A stretch of DNA of 64,000 bases, from assembly GCA_014075215.1 (NCBI GenBank), contig CP046177.1, positions 744,001 to 808,000 of the forward strand, in the 5' to 3' direction. Shown here one piece after another: positions 8,528 to 18,307 of the stretch. The notes under the pieces were generated by a model. That model had not been told where the DNA came from. It did no database searches and saw only the letters and a program-made list of their open reading frames with translations. How positions within the stretch are numbered: the stretch's first letter is position 1; each line of letters starts with the position of its first letter. The DNA is from Flavobacteriaceae bacterium (GTDB lineage: Bacteria; Bacteroidota; Bacteroidia; Flavobacteriales; Flavobacteriaceae). The position numbers and the translations under genes are program-made.

Positions 8528-9811
8528 ATGAAAAGTGTAGCACTACACAATCCAACAGCCAAGTTACTTCTCAACACATTCACATTCTTACTATTTTCTT
8601 TAAGCTTATCAATACAAGCACAAGATGCTGTAGATGAAACCAGACAAAAAGAAGGGAGAAAATTGTTCAAATCTTTATGTGTTTCTTGTCATAAGTTGGA
8701 CAAAAAATTAATAGGCCCGGCCTTAGGAGGAGTTGAAGAAAGAAGGGAAAATGACTGGTTAAAAAAATGGATTCGCAACAATGTGGAGTTTCAAAAAGTC
8801 AATGCGAAAGCTGCTAAAGCGGCTGAATTTCACCCTTCGGTGATGACCCTCTTTCCTCAATTAACCGATCAGCAGATAGATGATATTTTATATTATACAA
8901 CCGTTGGTGATCCTAAAAAAACGACTACTGCAGGAAATGTTCCAAGTGCTCCGGTACCGCAGGAAGCTCCCAAATGGTTAATTTATTTGCTGGCTGTTAT
9001 AGTCATTTCTGCATTTTTAATCATTGCAAGCTTATTAAAAACGATCAGCGAATTAAAAGGAGCACCCAAAACACCCGGAATCGTTGGAAACTTACGGGAA
9101 CTTTGGAGAGGAATTAAGGAAAATACATTCCTGCATGTAGTATTTACCATATTTATGCTATTCTTATCAGCCTATATTGCTTTCGGATTATTGTTCAAAG
9201 TCGGCGTAGATCAGGAATATCAGCCCATACAACCCATTGCATTCTCACACAAAATCCATGCGGGAGATAATAAGATAGATTGTCAATACTGCCACTCGTC
9301 TGCAAAGCACAGCAAAAATTCAGGAATCCCTTCGGGGAATATATGTATGAACTGTCATAAAAATATTTCCGAAGTAGCAGAAGATACGAAAATGGAATTT
9401 GATGGTATCATCTTAGGCAAAAAAGAATTGGACAAAGAAATTCAAAAATTATATAACGCTGTAGGGTGGGATCCCGAAAACTTAGTATATACGGGAGAAA
9501 CAAAACCCATAAAATGGGTAAGAGTTCATAATTTACCGGATTTTTCTTACTTCAACCACGCACAACACGTAACCGTAGGAGGGCTGGAATGTCAGCAATG
9601 CCACGGCCCTGTAGAAAAAATGGATGAGTTGTATCAATACGCCCCGCTGACAATGGGTTGGTGTATCGACTGCCATAAAGAAACGAAAGTAGATCTGAAA
9701 GGAAATGCTTATTACGAGAAAATACATAAACAACTATCCGAAAAATACGGAGTGGATAAAGTAACCATAGCTCAATTAGGAGGTAAAGAATGTGGAAAAT
9801 GTCATTATTAA
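8528..9811 (+). CDS. actA: Alternative complex III multiheme cytochrome subunit ActA
   Basis: A 427-aa membrane-anchored cytochrome c of the quinol:cytochrome oxidoreductase (alternative complex III). After a signal peptide ending SIQAQ there is a monoheme domain with CVSCH (residues 51-55). Two membrane spans follow (about 150-170 and 202-225). The C-terminal part has five more heme sites: CQYCH (252-256), CMNCH (273-277), CQQCH (355-359), CIDCH (379-383) and CGKCH (422-426). Six CXXCH motifs in all means the usual pentaheme ActA core plus an N-terminal cytochrome domain. It is first in the act-cox operon and passes electrons from quinol towards cytochrome oxidase on the periplasmic side. 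Confidence 0.92.
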   Translation: MKSVALHNPTAKLLLNTFTFLLFSLSLSIQAQDAVDETRQKEGRKLFKSLCVSCHKLDKKLIGPALGGVEERRENDWLKKWIRNNVEFQKVNAKAAKAAEFHPSVMTLFPQLTDQQIDDILYYTTVGDPKKTTTAGNVPSAPVPQEAPKWLIYLLAVIVISAFLIIASLLKTISELKGAPKTPGIVGNLRELWRGIKENTFLHVVFTIFMLFLSAYIAFGLLFKVGVDQEYQPIQPIAFSHKIHAGDNKIDCQYCHSSAKHSKNSGIPSGNICMNCHKNISEVAEDTKMEFDGIILGKKELDKEIQKLYNAVGWDPENLVYTGETKPIKWVRVHNLPDFSYFNHAQHVTVGGLECQQCHGPVEKMDELYQYAPLTMGWCIDCHKETKVDLKGNAYYEKIHKQLSEKYGVDKVTIAQLGGKECGKCHY

Positions 9812-9820
9812 GAGTTTTAC

Positions 9821-9964
9821 TAGGGCGTGTTAACACTAAACGAGAATCATGGATTTTGAAGCAGTTTTTGCAGAACATAGCCGAGCTACGTTTAAAAAAA
9901 CTAACGAAAAAAGGCAGAAAAAGAGCAAAAAAGACAATTTTTGGCTTAGTGTTAACACACCCTA
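9821..9964 (+). repeat. Dispersed hairpin repeat, copy B (between actA and actB)
   Basis: A 144-bp element with arms TAGGGCGTGTTAACACTAA (9821-9839) and its reverse complement with one mismatch (9946-9964). The interior (GAAGCAGTTTTTGCAG, core ATAGCCGAGCTAC, then an A-rich stretch with TAACGAAAAAAGG) matches copies A and C, but the arms are unrelated to theirs. The following 95 bp to actB are simple A/T-rich text (repeated GATTGAAA/ATTAAAG units) with no gene. Confidence 0.75.
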
Positions 9965-10061
9965 ATTGAAAGATTGAAAAATTAAAGAATTAAAAGATTG
10001 AAAGAAGCTGGTACCAGGAATTTTAATCTTTTAATCAAGTTAAAATAGTTAAATAACGAAA

Positions 10062-13000
10062 ATGGCTTCAAACAAAAAATACTGGCAAAGTGTTGAAGAA
10101 CTAAAAGACAGTTCTGTTGTTGAAACGCTAAAAGCAAAAGAATTTGTAGAAGAAATACCTACGGATGAATTTTTGGGTGATAAAGACACATTGGAAAAAT
10201 CAGCTACATCCCGTAGAGATTTTTTGAAATATGTAGGTTTTACCACTGCTGCTGCTTCCCTGGCTGCCTGTGAAGGCCCGGTAAGAAAGGCAATTCCTTA
10301 TGTGATGCAACCCAATGACCTGATTACAGGAGTTGCCGATTGGTATGCTACGACAATGGCCGACGGTTTTGATTTCGCAAATATACTGGTAAAAACCAGG
10401 GAAGGCCGCCCTATATTGGTAATGCCAAATAAAGATACTGGCGGAACCACCAATGCAAGAGTACAAGCATCCGTACTTTCTCTATATGACCATCAATTGC
10501 GCTTAAAAGAACCGACAAAAAAGGGTAAAGCTATTAGCTGGGCAGCAGCAGATACGGAAATTACAACAATATTAAACGAATTAAAAAACGCGAACGATCC
10601 GGTGGTGCTTTTAACAGGAACCATGGCAAGCCCGTCTACGGATAAAATCATTGCCGAGTTTATTGCTGCATACCCAAATGTAAAACACGTAGTATACGAT
10701 GCGGTTTCAGAAAGCGGTACCTTAGACGCTTTTGAAGCAATATATGGCAAAAGAGCATTACCGGGCTACCATTTTGACAAAGCACAGACCATTGTCTCTT
10801 TCGGAGCAGATTTCTTAGGAGATTGGCAGGGAGGTTTTGAAAAAGGATATGCGGCAAGCAGAAATCCTGATTCCGACCACATGTCTTACCACATACAGTT
10901 TGAAGCAAACATGTCTTTAACAGGTGCAAATGCAGACAAGCGGGTGGTAACAAAACCATCGGATCAGGTATATGGCTTAATTAATTTATACAATAACATT
11001 ACCGGATCGAGCCTGCCATCAAAAGAAACACCGAAAGATGCAGCCATAAAAGAAGCGGCAACAGCATTACAAAAAGCAGGATCCAGAGGAGTTGTTGTAA
11101 CAGGATTGAACGACAAAAAAGCACAATTAGTTGCCATGGCAATTAACAAAGCATTGGGCAGTGAGATTATGGATGTTGCAAACCCAACCTACAACAGGCA
11201 AGGGAACGATTCGGAAGTAGCTCAGTTAGTTACGGACATGAAATGGGGAAAAATAGGCGGATTAATCGCTTATAATGTTGATCCTGTATACTCTTTAGCC
11301 TCTGCAAAAGACTTTTCGGAAGGGTTGGAAAAATTAAAACTTTCTGTCATTATATCAGAGCAAAACAATGCTACTGCAAATGCAGCAGGAATCCAATATG
11401 TATTGCCGGCCACTCATTTCCTGGAATCCTGGGGCGATGTTATGATAACCGAAGGACACTACGGATTGACACAACCCACTATTCAAAAATTATTTAATGC
11501 CAACCAGTTGCAGGGCATACTGTTAAAATGGTCGGGAAATACAACCAAGTATTACGACTATCTGAAAGCATTTTGGCAGGAAAATATTTTAGAAGGGCAA
11601 TCCTGGAATAAAGCACTGCATGACGGCTTCTTTATAAAAACAGTAGCTAGCGATGTTAGTGAAAATATAACAGATATCGCAGCGGCAGTTACACAAATGA
11701 CGACCTCAAAACCCGAAGGGTTCGAATTAAGTTTATATACGTCTACCGCTTTAGGTGATGGGAAACAAGCAAACAATCCCTGGCTACAGGAATTTCCCGA
11801 TCCGATTACCAGAGCGTCCTGGGACAATTACCTGACCATGTCCATAGCAGACGCTGAAAAACTTGGCTTTACAAACCCGGTAAAAGATAACGGATCTATC
11901 AATGGAAATTATGCAAAACTTACCGTAAACGGAGTAACTGTTGAAAATATCCCTGTTATCATTCAACCCGGACAAGCAATAGGTTCGGTTGGATTGGCAT
12001 TAGGATATGGTAGAAAAACAAACTTAAAAAAAGAAATGCAGGTAGGCGTAAATGCCTACAAATTATATGCAAACGGAAACAATGTTCAATACGGAGTAAC
12101 TATTGAAAAAACCTCCGGACCTGTTCATGAGTTTGCATGTATTCAAATACAAAAAACCATCGCCGGGCGTCATGATATTTTAAAAGAAGTTTCCTTAAAA
12201 GACTATAACGATCACACTATAGATCCGAAACACACCTGGAACAAACCGGCAATGGTGTCGTATGACCATAAAGAAAAAGCGGCTAGCAAAGTAGATCTTT
12301 GGGATAAACACCCGAGAGAAATGGGTCATCATTTCAATTTATCTATTGATCTAAACTCATGTACGGGATGTGGAGCCTGTATCGTTGCTTGCCATGCAGA
12401 GAACAATGTGCCGGTTGTAGGAAAAGAAGAAGTAAGAGTAGGTAGAGACATGCACTGGTTGCGTATTGACCGCTATTACTCTTCGGAAATAGAAACCAGA
12501 GAAGAAGCATTAGATGCAGGAAAAAGAGGTGGAGAACTGTTTGAAGTACTCGAAAGATCTGCAGAAAACCCTACGGTTACTTTCCAACCCATGATGTGCC
12601 AGCACTGTAATCATGCTCCGTGTGAAACCGTTTGCCCGGTTGCAGCAACATCACATGGTCGTCAAGGGCAGAACCAAATGGCATATAACAGATGTGTAGG
12701 AACGAGATATTGTGCAAACAACTGTCCTTATAGAGTTCGCCGCTTCAATTGGTTCAACTATGCTGACAATGATGAATTCGATTTCAATATGAATAACGAA
12801 TACGGTAAAATGGTGTTGAATCCGGATGTAGTTGTTCGTTCGAGAGGAGTTATGGAAAAATGCTCTATGTGTATCCAAATGACACAGGCTACTATTTTAA
12901 AAGCAAAAAAAGAAGGCAGAAAAGTAGAAACAGGAGCGTTTGCAACAGCATGTTCATCTGCGTGTACTACAGAGGCATTGACTTTTGGAGATGTAAATAA

Positions 13001-13121
13001 CGAAGAAGAAGAAGTTACTAAGTTGGTCAAAGATAAAAGAGCATATCACGTGTTAGATTATCTGCAAACCAAACCCAATGTAGTGTATCAGGTAAAAGTT
13101 AGAAATACAAACGAGCGTTAA
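10062..13121 (+). CDS. actB: Alternative complex III iron-sulfur subunit ActB
   Basis: A 1019-aa periplasmic fusion of a molybdopterin-oxidoreductase-like domain (which in ACIII carries no cofactor) with a ferredoxin-like domain. The Tat-type RRDFLKYVGF (51-60) and a following LAAC (C70) suggest Tat export and possible lipid anchoring. Fe-S ligand groups are CTGCGAC (about 767), CQHCNHAPC (about 846), CVGTRYCANNC (about 878), CSMC (about 934) and CSSAC (about 964), enough for several clusters. In ACIII this wire connects quinol oxidation at ActC to the hemes of ActA. Second gene of the operon; intact. Confidence 0.95.
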   Translation: MASNKKYWQSVEELKDSSVVETLKAKEFVEEIPTDEFLGDKDTLEKSATSRRDFLKYVGFTTAAASLAACEGPVRKAIPYVMQPNDLITGVADWYATTMADGFDFANILVKTREGRPILVMPNKDTGGTTNARVQASVLSLYDHQLRLKEPTKKGKAISWAAADTEITTILNELKNANDPVVLLTGTMASPSTDKIIAEFIAAYPNVKHVVYDAVSESGTLDAFEAIYGKRALPGYHFDKAQTIVSFGADFLGDWQGGFEKGYAASRNPDSDHMSYHIQFEANMSLTGANADKRVVTKPSDQVYGLINLYNNITGSSLPSKETPKDAAIKEAATALQKAGSRGVVVTGLNDKKAQLVAMAINKALGSEIMDVANPTYNRQGNDSEVAQLVTDMKWGKIGGLIAYNVDPVYSLASAKDFSEGLEKLKLSVIISEQNNATANAAGIQYVLPATHFLESWGDVMITEGHYGLTQPTIQKLFNANQLQGILLKWSGNTTKYYDYLKAFWQENILEGQSWNKALHDGFFIKTVASDVSENITDIAAAVTQMTTSKPEGFELSLYTSTALGDGKQANNPWLQEFPDPITRASWDNYLTMSIADAEKLGFTNPVKDNGSINGNYAKLTVNGVTVENIPVIIQPGQAIGSVGLALGYGRKTNLKKEMQVGVNAYKLYANGNNVQYGVTIEKTSGPVHEFACIQIQKTIAGRHDILKEVSLKDYNDHTIDPKHTWNKPAMVSYDHKEKAASKVDLWDKHPREMGHHFNLSIDLNSCTGCGACIVACHAENNVPVVGKEEVRVGRDMHWLRIDRYYSSEIETREEALDAGKRGGELFEVLERSAENPTVTFQPMMCQHCNHAPCETVCPVAATSHGRQGQNQMAYNRCVGTRYCANNCPYRVRRFNWFNYADNDEFDFNMNNEYGKMVLNPDVVVRSRGVMEKCSMCIQMTQATILKAKKEGRKVETGAFATACSSACTTEALTFGDVNNEEEEVTKLVKDKRAYHVLDYLQTKPNVVYQVKVRNTNER

Positions 13122-13289
13122 TTAAAGGATTCGAAAAGTTGAAAAGTAAAGAACTTTACAACTACAGACTTGGAACTTCCAAACCAAAAAATAAAAAGTT
13201 AAAAGACATGAATTAAAGGGCAAAAGTAGCAAATCAAAATGATAAAAAGCTACTTTCAAACTTTTAACTTTCAAACAAAAAAATAAAAT

Positions 13290-14684
13290 ATGTCTCATTA
13301 CGAAGCACCCATAAGAGAACCCTTAGTATTAGGTGATAAGAGTTACCACGACATTACCGAAGACATTGTAAAACCCATAGAAGGGAAAGCAAACAAAAAC
13401 TGGTATATGGCATTTTATATTTCCTTAGCAGCAATGTTATGGGGGTTCGGATGTATCTTTTATACTATAGGAACAGGTATCGGAGTCTGGGGATTAAGTA
13501 AGAATATCGGTTGGGCATGGGATATCACTAACTTTGTATGGTGGGTAGGTATCGGGCACGCCGGAACGTTAATTTCTGCCGTATTGTTATTATTCCGTCA
13601 AAAATGGAGAACGGCTATCAACCGCTCCGCAGAAGCCATGACTATCTTTGCCGTTTTTCAGGCGGCATTGTTTCCTATTATCCATATGGGGCGTGTGTGG
13701 AATGCCTATTGGGTATTGCCCATTCCTAACCAATTCGGGTCTCTATGGGTAAACTTTAATTCGCCATTACTGTGGGATGTGTTCGCCATTTCAACTTATT
13801 TATCCGTATCATTGGTTTTCTGGTGGACGGGCTTACTACCCGATTTTGCCATGATCAGAGACAGAGCCGTAAAACCGTTCCAAAAGAAGATATACACCTT
13901 ACTTTCATTCGGGTGGTCAGGCAGAGCAAAAGATTGGCAACGTTTTGAAGAAGTATCATTAGTATTAGCAGGTTTGGCAACACCACTAGTACTTTCAGTG
14001 CATACCATTGTATCGATGGACTTTGCCACATCTATCAATCCCGGATGGCATTCAACTATTTTTCCGCCTTATTTTGTAGCCGGAGCCATTTTCTCAGGAT
14101 TTGCTATGGTACAAACGCTGTTAGGAATCATGCGTAAGGTAACGAATTTGGAGAACTATATCACACGTATTCATATTGAATACATGAATATTGTGATCAT
14201 TTTAACGGGAGGTATTGTTGCCATAGCATATGCATCGGAATTTTTTATTGCCTGGTATACGGGGTCTCCTTATGAAGATTATACCTATATGTCTTTAGGT
14301 GCCGCAACAGGACCTTATGCCTGGGCATTTTGGTCATTGATTATTTTCAATATTGCCATTCCACAATTGTTGTGGATTAAAAAAATAAGAAGAAGTTTTA
14401 TTTGGTCATTCATCATTTCCATTGCCATCAATATAGGAATGTGGTTCGAACGTTTTGATATCATTGCTATTGTGTTGAGTAAAGGGCATTTACCCTCTAC
14501 TTGGTGGCGTTTTGAGCCCACTTTTGTAGATGTAGGAATATTTATAGGAACAATCGGTTTTTTCTTTGTATTGTTCTTGCTGTATGCCAGAACATTCCCA
14601 GTCATTGCACAGGCAGAAGTGAAAACGATTTTAAAATCATCAGGAGAGAAATTTAAAAAATTAAGAGACAATAAACATGAGTAG
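13290..14684 (+). CDS. actC: Alternative complex III quinol-binding membrane subunit ActC
   Basis: A 464-aa polytopic protein of the NrfD/PsrC family with about ten membrane spans. Recognisable segments are NWYMAFYISLAAMLWGFG, FVWWVGIGHAGTLISAVLLL (the conserved GHAGT), FEEVSLVLAGLATPLVLSVH and HSTIFPPYFVAGAIFSGFAMV. In ACIII this subunit holds the quinol site. The stop overlaps the actD start by 8 bp, so translation is probably coupled. The 168 bp before it are A/T-rich and hold nothing recognisable. Confidence 0.94.
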   Translation: MSHYEAPIREPLVLGDKSYHDITEDIVKPIEGKANKNWYMAFYISLAAMLWGFGCIFYTIGTGIGVWGLSKNIGWAWDITNFVWWVGIGHAGTLISAVLLLFRQKWRTAINRSAEAMTIFAVFQAALFPIIHMGRVWNAYWVLPIPNQFGSLWVNFNSPLLWDVFAISTYLSVSLVFWWTGLLPDFAMIRDRAVKPFQKKIYTLLSFGWSGRAKDWQRFEEVSLVLAGLATPLVLSVHTIVSMDFATSINPGWHSTIFPPYFVAGAIFSGFAMVQTLLGIMRKVTNLENYITRIHIEYMNIVIILTGGIVAIAYASEFFIAWYTGSPYEDYTYMSLGAATGPYAWAFWSLIIFNIAIPQLLWIKKIRRSFIWSFIISIAINIGMWFERFDIIAIVLSKGHLPSTWWRFEPTFVDVGIFIGTIGFFFVLFLLYARTFPVIAQAEVKTILKSSGEKFKKLRDNKHE

Positions 14685-15201
14685 TAAAACAATTCACGCG
14701 TTGTACAACGATGATGAAGTTGTACTGGATGCTGTTAAAAAAGTAAAAGCAGCCAATTATCATATCGAAGAAGTGTTCTGTCCTTTTCCGGTACATGGTT
14801 TGGACAAAGCCCTAGGGCTAGCACCTACCAGAATGGCTATAACGTCTTTTATGTACGGAATTACAGGGTTGTCCATAGCCATCTGGATGACTAATTATGT
14901 AATGATTCAGGATTGGCCTCAGGATATCGGAGGAAAACCCAGTTTTAGCTGGTTTGAAAATATGCCGGCATTTGTGCCGATACTATTTGAATTAACAGTG
15001 TTTTTTGCAGCGCACTTAATGGTCATCACATTTTATATGAGAAGTAGAATATGGCCTTTTAAAAAAGCCGAAAACCCTGATCCGAGGACTACTGACGATC
15101 ATTTTTTAATGCAAATACCCATTCATGATAATGAAGAAGAACTGATAGCCCTCCTAAAAGAGACATTGGCTGTAGAAATAAACATAGTAGAGACCCATTA
15201 A
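14677..15201 (+). CDS. actD: Alternative complex III subunit ActD (DUF3341)
   Basis: A 174-aa protein with the DUF3341 layout. A soluble N-terminal part (VKAANYHIEEVFCPFPVHGLDKALGL) is followed by two membrane spans (about 60-80 and 105-125) and a cytoplasmic tail with DDHFLMQIPI. ActD is a structural subunit of ACIII without cofactors. It overlaps actC by 8 bp and is followed closely by actE. Confidence 0.92.
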   Translation: MSSKTIHALYNDDEVVLDAVKKVKAANYHIEEVFCPFPVHGLDKALGLAPTRMAITSFMYGITGLSIAIWMTNYVMIQDWPQDIGGKPSFSWFENMPAFVPILFELTVFFAAHLMVITFYMRSRIWPFKKAENPDPRTTDDHFLMQIPIHDNEEELIALLKETLAVEINIVETH

Positions 15202-15205
15202 TACC

Positions 15206-15763
15206 ATGACCATGAAGAAGTGTTTAAAATATAGTATCGTTTTACTCTTTGTAGCAACCCTAATGGCCTGCTCAAATAAAAGAGTACCGCAAGTACAATA
15301 CATGCCGGACATGTATGTGTCTGTGCCTTATAATACCAATGGTGCTTCGGGAATTGACGGAAGCCCTGTAAATATGAAGCCTGTTGCAGGAACCATTTCG
15401 AGAGGGAATACTCCATACGAGTATGCAGATACCAATGCAGACTACGAAAGGGCAAAACAAACACTGAAATCTCCTTTGGAAAAAAATGAAAAAAACCTGG
15501 AAAACGGAAAAAAAATGTATGCTATTTACTGTACATCCTGCCATGGGAAAAAAGGAGATGGAAACGGTGTCCTGTCACAAAGGGGTAAATTTGAAGGGAT
15601 TCCAAATTATAAAGACAGAGATCTGACAGAAGGAAATATCTACCATGTGATCATATATGGGAAAAACTTAATGGGATCGCACGCATCACAGTTGACCGAT
15701 AAAGAACGTTGGCAGGTAGTTCAGTATGTAGAACAATTGCGCAACGATTTATTAAAACAATAA
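15206..15763 (+). CDS. actE: Alternative complex III monoheme lipoprotein ActE
   Basis: A 185-aa cytochrome c with a lipoprotein signal (LLFVATLMAC, lipobox cysteine about residue 22) and a single heme site CTSCHGKKGDG in the C-terminal half; the methionine in NLMGSHA is the likely distal ligand. ActE is a periplasmic electron acceptor of ACIII. The start is ATG 15206, with an alternative in-frame ATG two codons later. It is 4 bp after actD. Confidence 0.92.
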   Translation: MTMKKCLKYSIVLLFVATLMACSNKRVPQVQYMPDMYVSVPYNTNGASGIDGSPVNMKPVAGTISRGNTPYEYADTNADYERAKQTLKSPLEKNEKNLENGKKMYAIYCTSCHGKKGDGNGVLSQRGKFEGIPNYKDRDLTEGNIYHVIIYGKNLMGSHASQLTDKERWQVVQYVEQLRNDLLKQ

Positions 15764-15785
15764 TACAACAGAAGAATAGAAAAAT

Positions 15786-17186
15786 ATGTATCAATTCTCA
15801 GGTAAAATAAAAATATCCTCCATTGCTTTAATTATTATAGGAGCATTAGGCGTTTCTTATAGTTTTTACGATGGGTTTTCTAAAACACATCAGGATGCAG
15901 AGCATGTTATCAGTGCCCAACAAAATGATGGGCATGGCGGCCACGGAAAAACGGCTGATGCCCATAAAGAAGATCACGATAAAAAAAACCATGAGGTAGC
16001 AACACCCCATCATGATAATGACGAGCATGAAGCACATGTAGCTCATGTATTGCATCAATTACACAACAGGCCTTGGGCAGCATTTTATGTGGCCCTGATC
16101 TTTTTTCTGGGAATTACTTTATTGGTATTAGCATTTTACGCATCGCAAAGAGTTGCACAGTCGGGTTGGTCAGTTGTTCTATTCAGGGTAATGGAAGCCA
16201 TTACGGCAAATATAGTTCCCACATCTTTGATTATGGTGATTATGCTTATTGCTGCAGTAATGCACTGGAATCACCTGTTTGTATGGATGGGTGAAGGCGT
16301 TTTTGACAAAGGCAGCCCTAATTTTGACCCGATAGTATACGGAAAAAAGCTGTGGTTGAACACTCCCGGATGGGTCATTCGCGGAATTTTTTACCTGGCA
16401 GGATGGAATCTGTACCGGTGGTTTATCAGAAGAAATTCAATCAAAGAAGACACCGCTACCGATATCAAAACATATAAGAGAAATTATAATGTTTCCGTAG
16501 TATTTCTGGTGTTTTTTATGATCACCGAATCGATGATGACCTGGGATTGGATTATGGGACTGGACCCTCACTGGTTTTCCACATTGTTTGGGTGGTATGT
16601 ATTAGCTACTCTGTTGGTAAGCGCACTAACCGTTATTGCGTTTGTTACCATTTACCTGAGATCTAAAGGGTATTTACCAAAAGTAAACGACAGTCATATT
16701 CACGATTTGGCAAAATTCATGTTTGGATTTAGTGTATTCTGGACCTATTTGTGGTTTGCACAATTTATGCTCATCTGGTATGCAAATATTCCTGAAGAGG
16801 GCACTTATTTTGCACTGCGTTTTGCCGAGTATAAACTGCCATTTTTAGCCATGTTGGTCATGAATTTTGTATTTCCGATTTTGCTGTTGATCAATAGCGA
16901 TTATAAAAGCAAACCCTGGTTTGTTTTCATAGGAGGAATTGTCATATTAATCGGGCACTATACGGATGTGTTTATCATGATCATGCCTGCAACGGTAGGA
17001 GGACAGTGGTATATTGGAGTTCCCGAAATCAGTTCGATAGTATTCTTTTCAGGAATTTTCTTGTTTGCTACATTCAATGCATTTGCAAAGGTAAACCCTG
17101 TTGCAAAAGGAAATCCTTTCCTAAAAGAAAGCGAACAGTTTCACTATTACAATATTGAACACGAAGGAGAAGAAAATCATCATTAA
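15786..17186 (+). CDS. actF: Alternative complex III membrane subunit ActF
   Basis: A 466-aa polytopic protein related to ActC (NrfD-like) with about ten spans and the conserved VMHWNHLFVWM and WDWIMGLDPHWFST segments. A single N-terminal span (ISSIALIIIGALGVSYSFYDG) is followed by a strikingly His- and Asp-rich stretch (about residues 38-95: GHGGHGKTADAHKEDHD and on). This could bind metal ions at the membrane surface, which is inferred from composition. ActF is the second membrane core subunit and needs partner ActC. Confidence 0.93.
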   Translation: MYQFSGKIKISSIALIIIGALGVSYSFYDGFSKTHQDAEHVISAQQNDGHGGHGKTADAHKEDHDKKNHEVATPHHDNDEHEAHVAHVLHQLHNRPWAAFYVALIFFLGITLLVLAFYASQRVAQSGWSVVLFRVMEAITANIVPTSLIMVIMLIAAVMHWNHLFVWMGEGVFDKGSPNFDPIVYGKKLWLNTPGWVIRGIFYLAGWNLYRWFIRRNSIKEDTATDIKTYKRNYNVSVVFLVFFMITESMMTWDWIMGLDPHWFSTLFGWYVLATLLVSALTVIAFVTIYLRSKGYLPKVNDSHIHDLAKFMFGFSVFWTYLWFAQFMLIWYANIPEEGTYFALRFAEYKLPFLAMLVMNFVFPILLLINSDYKSKPWFVFIGGIVILIGHYTDVFIMIMPATVGGQWYIGVPEISSIVFFSGIFLFATFNAFAKVNPVAKGNPFLKESEQFHYYNIEHEGEENHH

Positions 17187-17212
17187 TACTAAAATAATTA
17201 AGACAAAATAAT

Positions 17213-18220
17213 ATGCTAGCTCTATTTTATATTTTTATAGGTGTTGCAATCGGGGTGAGTTTTTGGCAGATCACCAGAATTATGAATTTAAGAGAGGTGA
17301 TTGCAACCGATAGAGATAATGATACTCAGGGAAAATTTTTTATCGTTTTTGGAGCATTTTTCTATGCAATGATGATATACTGCCTGATTGGTATGAACGT
17401 AATGATGCTTCCGGAATCTGCTTCCATAGAAGGAGAAAATGACGATTTATTATTCGATGTTTCATTTTGGCTGATAGGAATTGTGCAGTTTATTGTACAA
17501 TTTTTAATTTTCTATTTCCCTTATAAATACAGAGGTAAAGAGGGTAAAAAAGCAAAATTTTATGTAGACAATCATAAACTGGAACTGATATGGACGGTCA
17601 TTCCGGGGATCATAATCGTTGTCCTTATTGGCTTTGGAATTTATCAGTGGACAGATGTGATGTATATAGATGACGACGAAAACCCACTTGTTATTGAAGT
17701 ATACGCCCAGCAGTTTAGATGGGATGCCCGTTATGCGGGAGCAGATAACACCTTGGGTTTTGGCAATATAAACTACATCAAAGGGATAAATACTATGGGA
17801 GTAAACATGTCTGATAAAAATTCCTGGGATGATAAACAGGTAACAGAATTACATTTGCCAAAAGGAAGAAAAATACTATTTAAATTCCGCTCCCAGGATG
17901 TCTTACACTCGGCCTACATGCCTCACTTTAAAGCTCAGATGAATTGCGTTCCGGGCATGGTTACTCAATTTGGTTTTACACCGAAATTTACCACCGAAGA
18001 AATGAGACAAAATAAAGAGGTGATAGCAAAAGTAAATAATATCAATAAAATACGTTCGGCCAAAGGAGAGGAGTTATATGAATTTGACTATCTGTTATTA
18101 TGTAATAAAATTTGTGGTGCGTCTCATTATAATATGCAAATGAAAATCATAGTAGAAGAAGAAGAAGGTTTTAATAAGTGGCTGGCGGAACAACCCACTT
18201 TAGCAGAAGTAATTAAATAA
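17213..18220 (+). CDS. coxB: Cytochrome c oxidase subunit II
   Basis: A 335-aa subunit with three hydrophobic segments before the periplasmic cupredoxin domain (1-20, 44-68 and 135-157; the first may be a signal anchor). The conserved YAQQFRWDARYAG and the CuA site are present: H in VLHSAYMPHF, then CNKICGASHYNM supplying the two Cys, His and Met ligands. It accepts electrons from cytochrome c or directly from ACIII and passes them to subunit I. It directly follows actF with a 26-bp gap, consistent with an ACIII-oxidase supercomplex. No fused cytochrome c domain is present. Confidence 0.95.
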   Translation: MLALFYIFIGVAIGVSFWQITRIMNLREVIATDRDNDTQGKFFIVFGAFFYAMMIYCLIGMNVMMLPESASIEGENDDLLFDVSFWLIGIVQFIVQFLIFYFPYKYRGKEGKKAKFYVDNHKLELIWTVIPGIIIVVLIGFGIYQWTDVMYIDDDENPLVIEVYAQQFRWDARYAGADNTLGFGNINYIKGINTMGVNMSDKNSWDDKQVTELHLPKGRKILFKFRSQDVLHSAYMPHFKAQMNCVPGMVTQFGFTPKFTTEEMRQNKEVIAKVNNINKIRSAKGEELYEFDYLLLCNKICGASHYNMQMKIIVEEEEGFNKWLAEQPTLAEVIK

Positions 18221-18307
18221 TATAAGTATCTGGATTTTAGAGTATTGAGAATTAAGATGAACAATTCAAATACCTAAATCGACAATTAAACAAATAAGGT
18301 ATAGATC

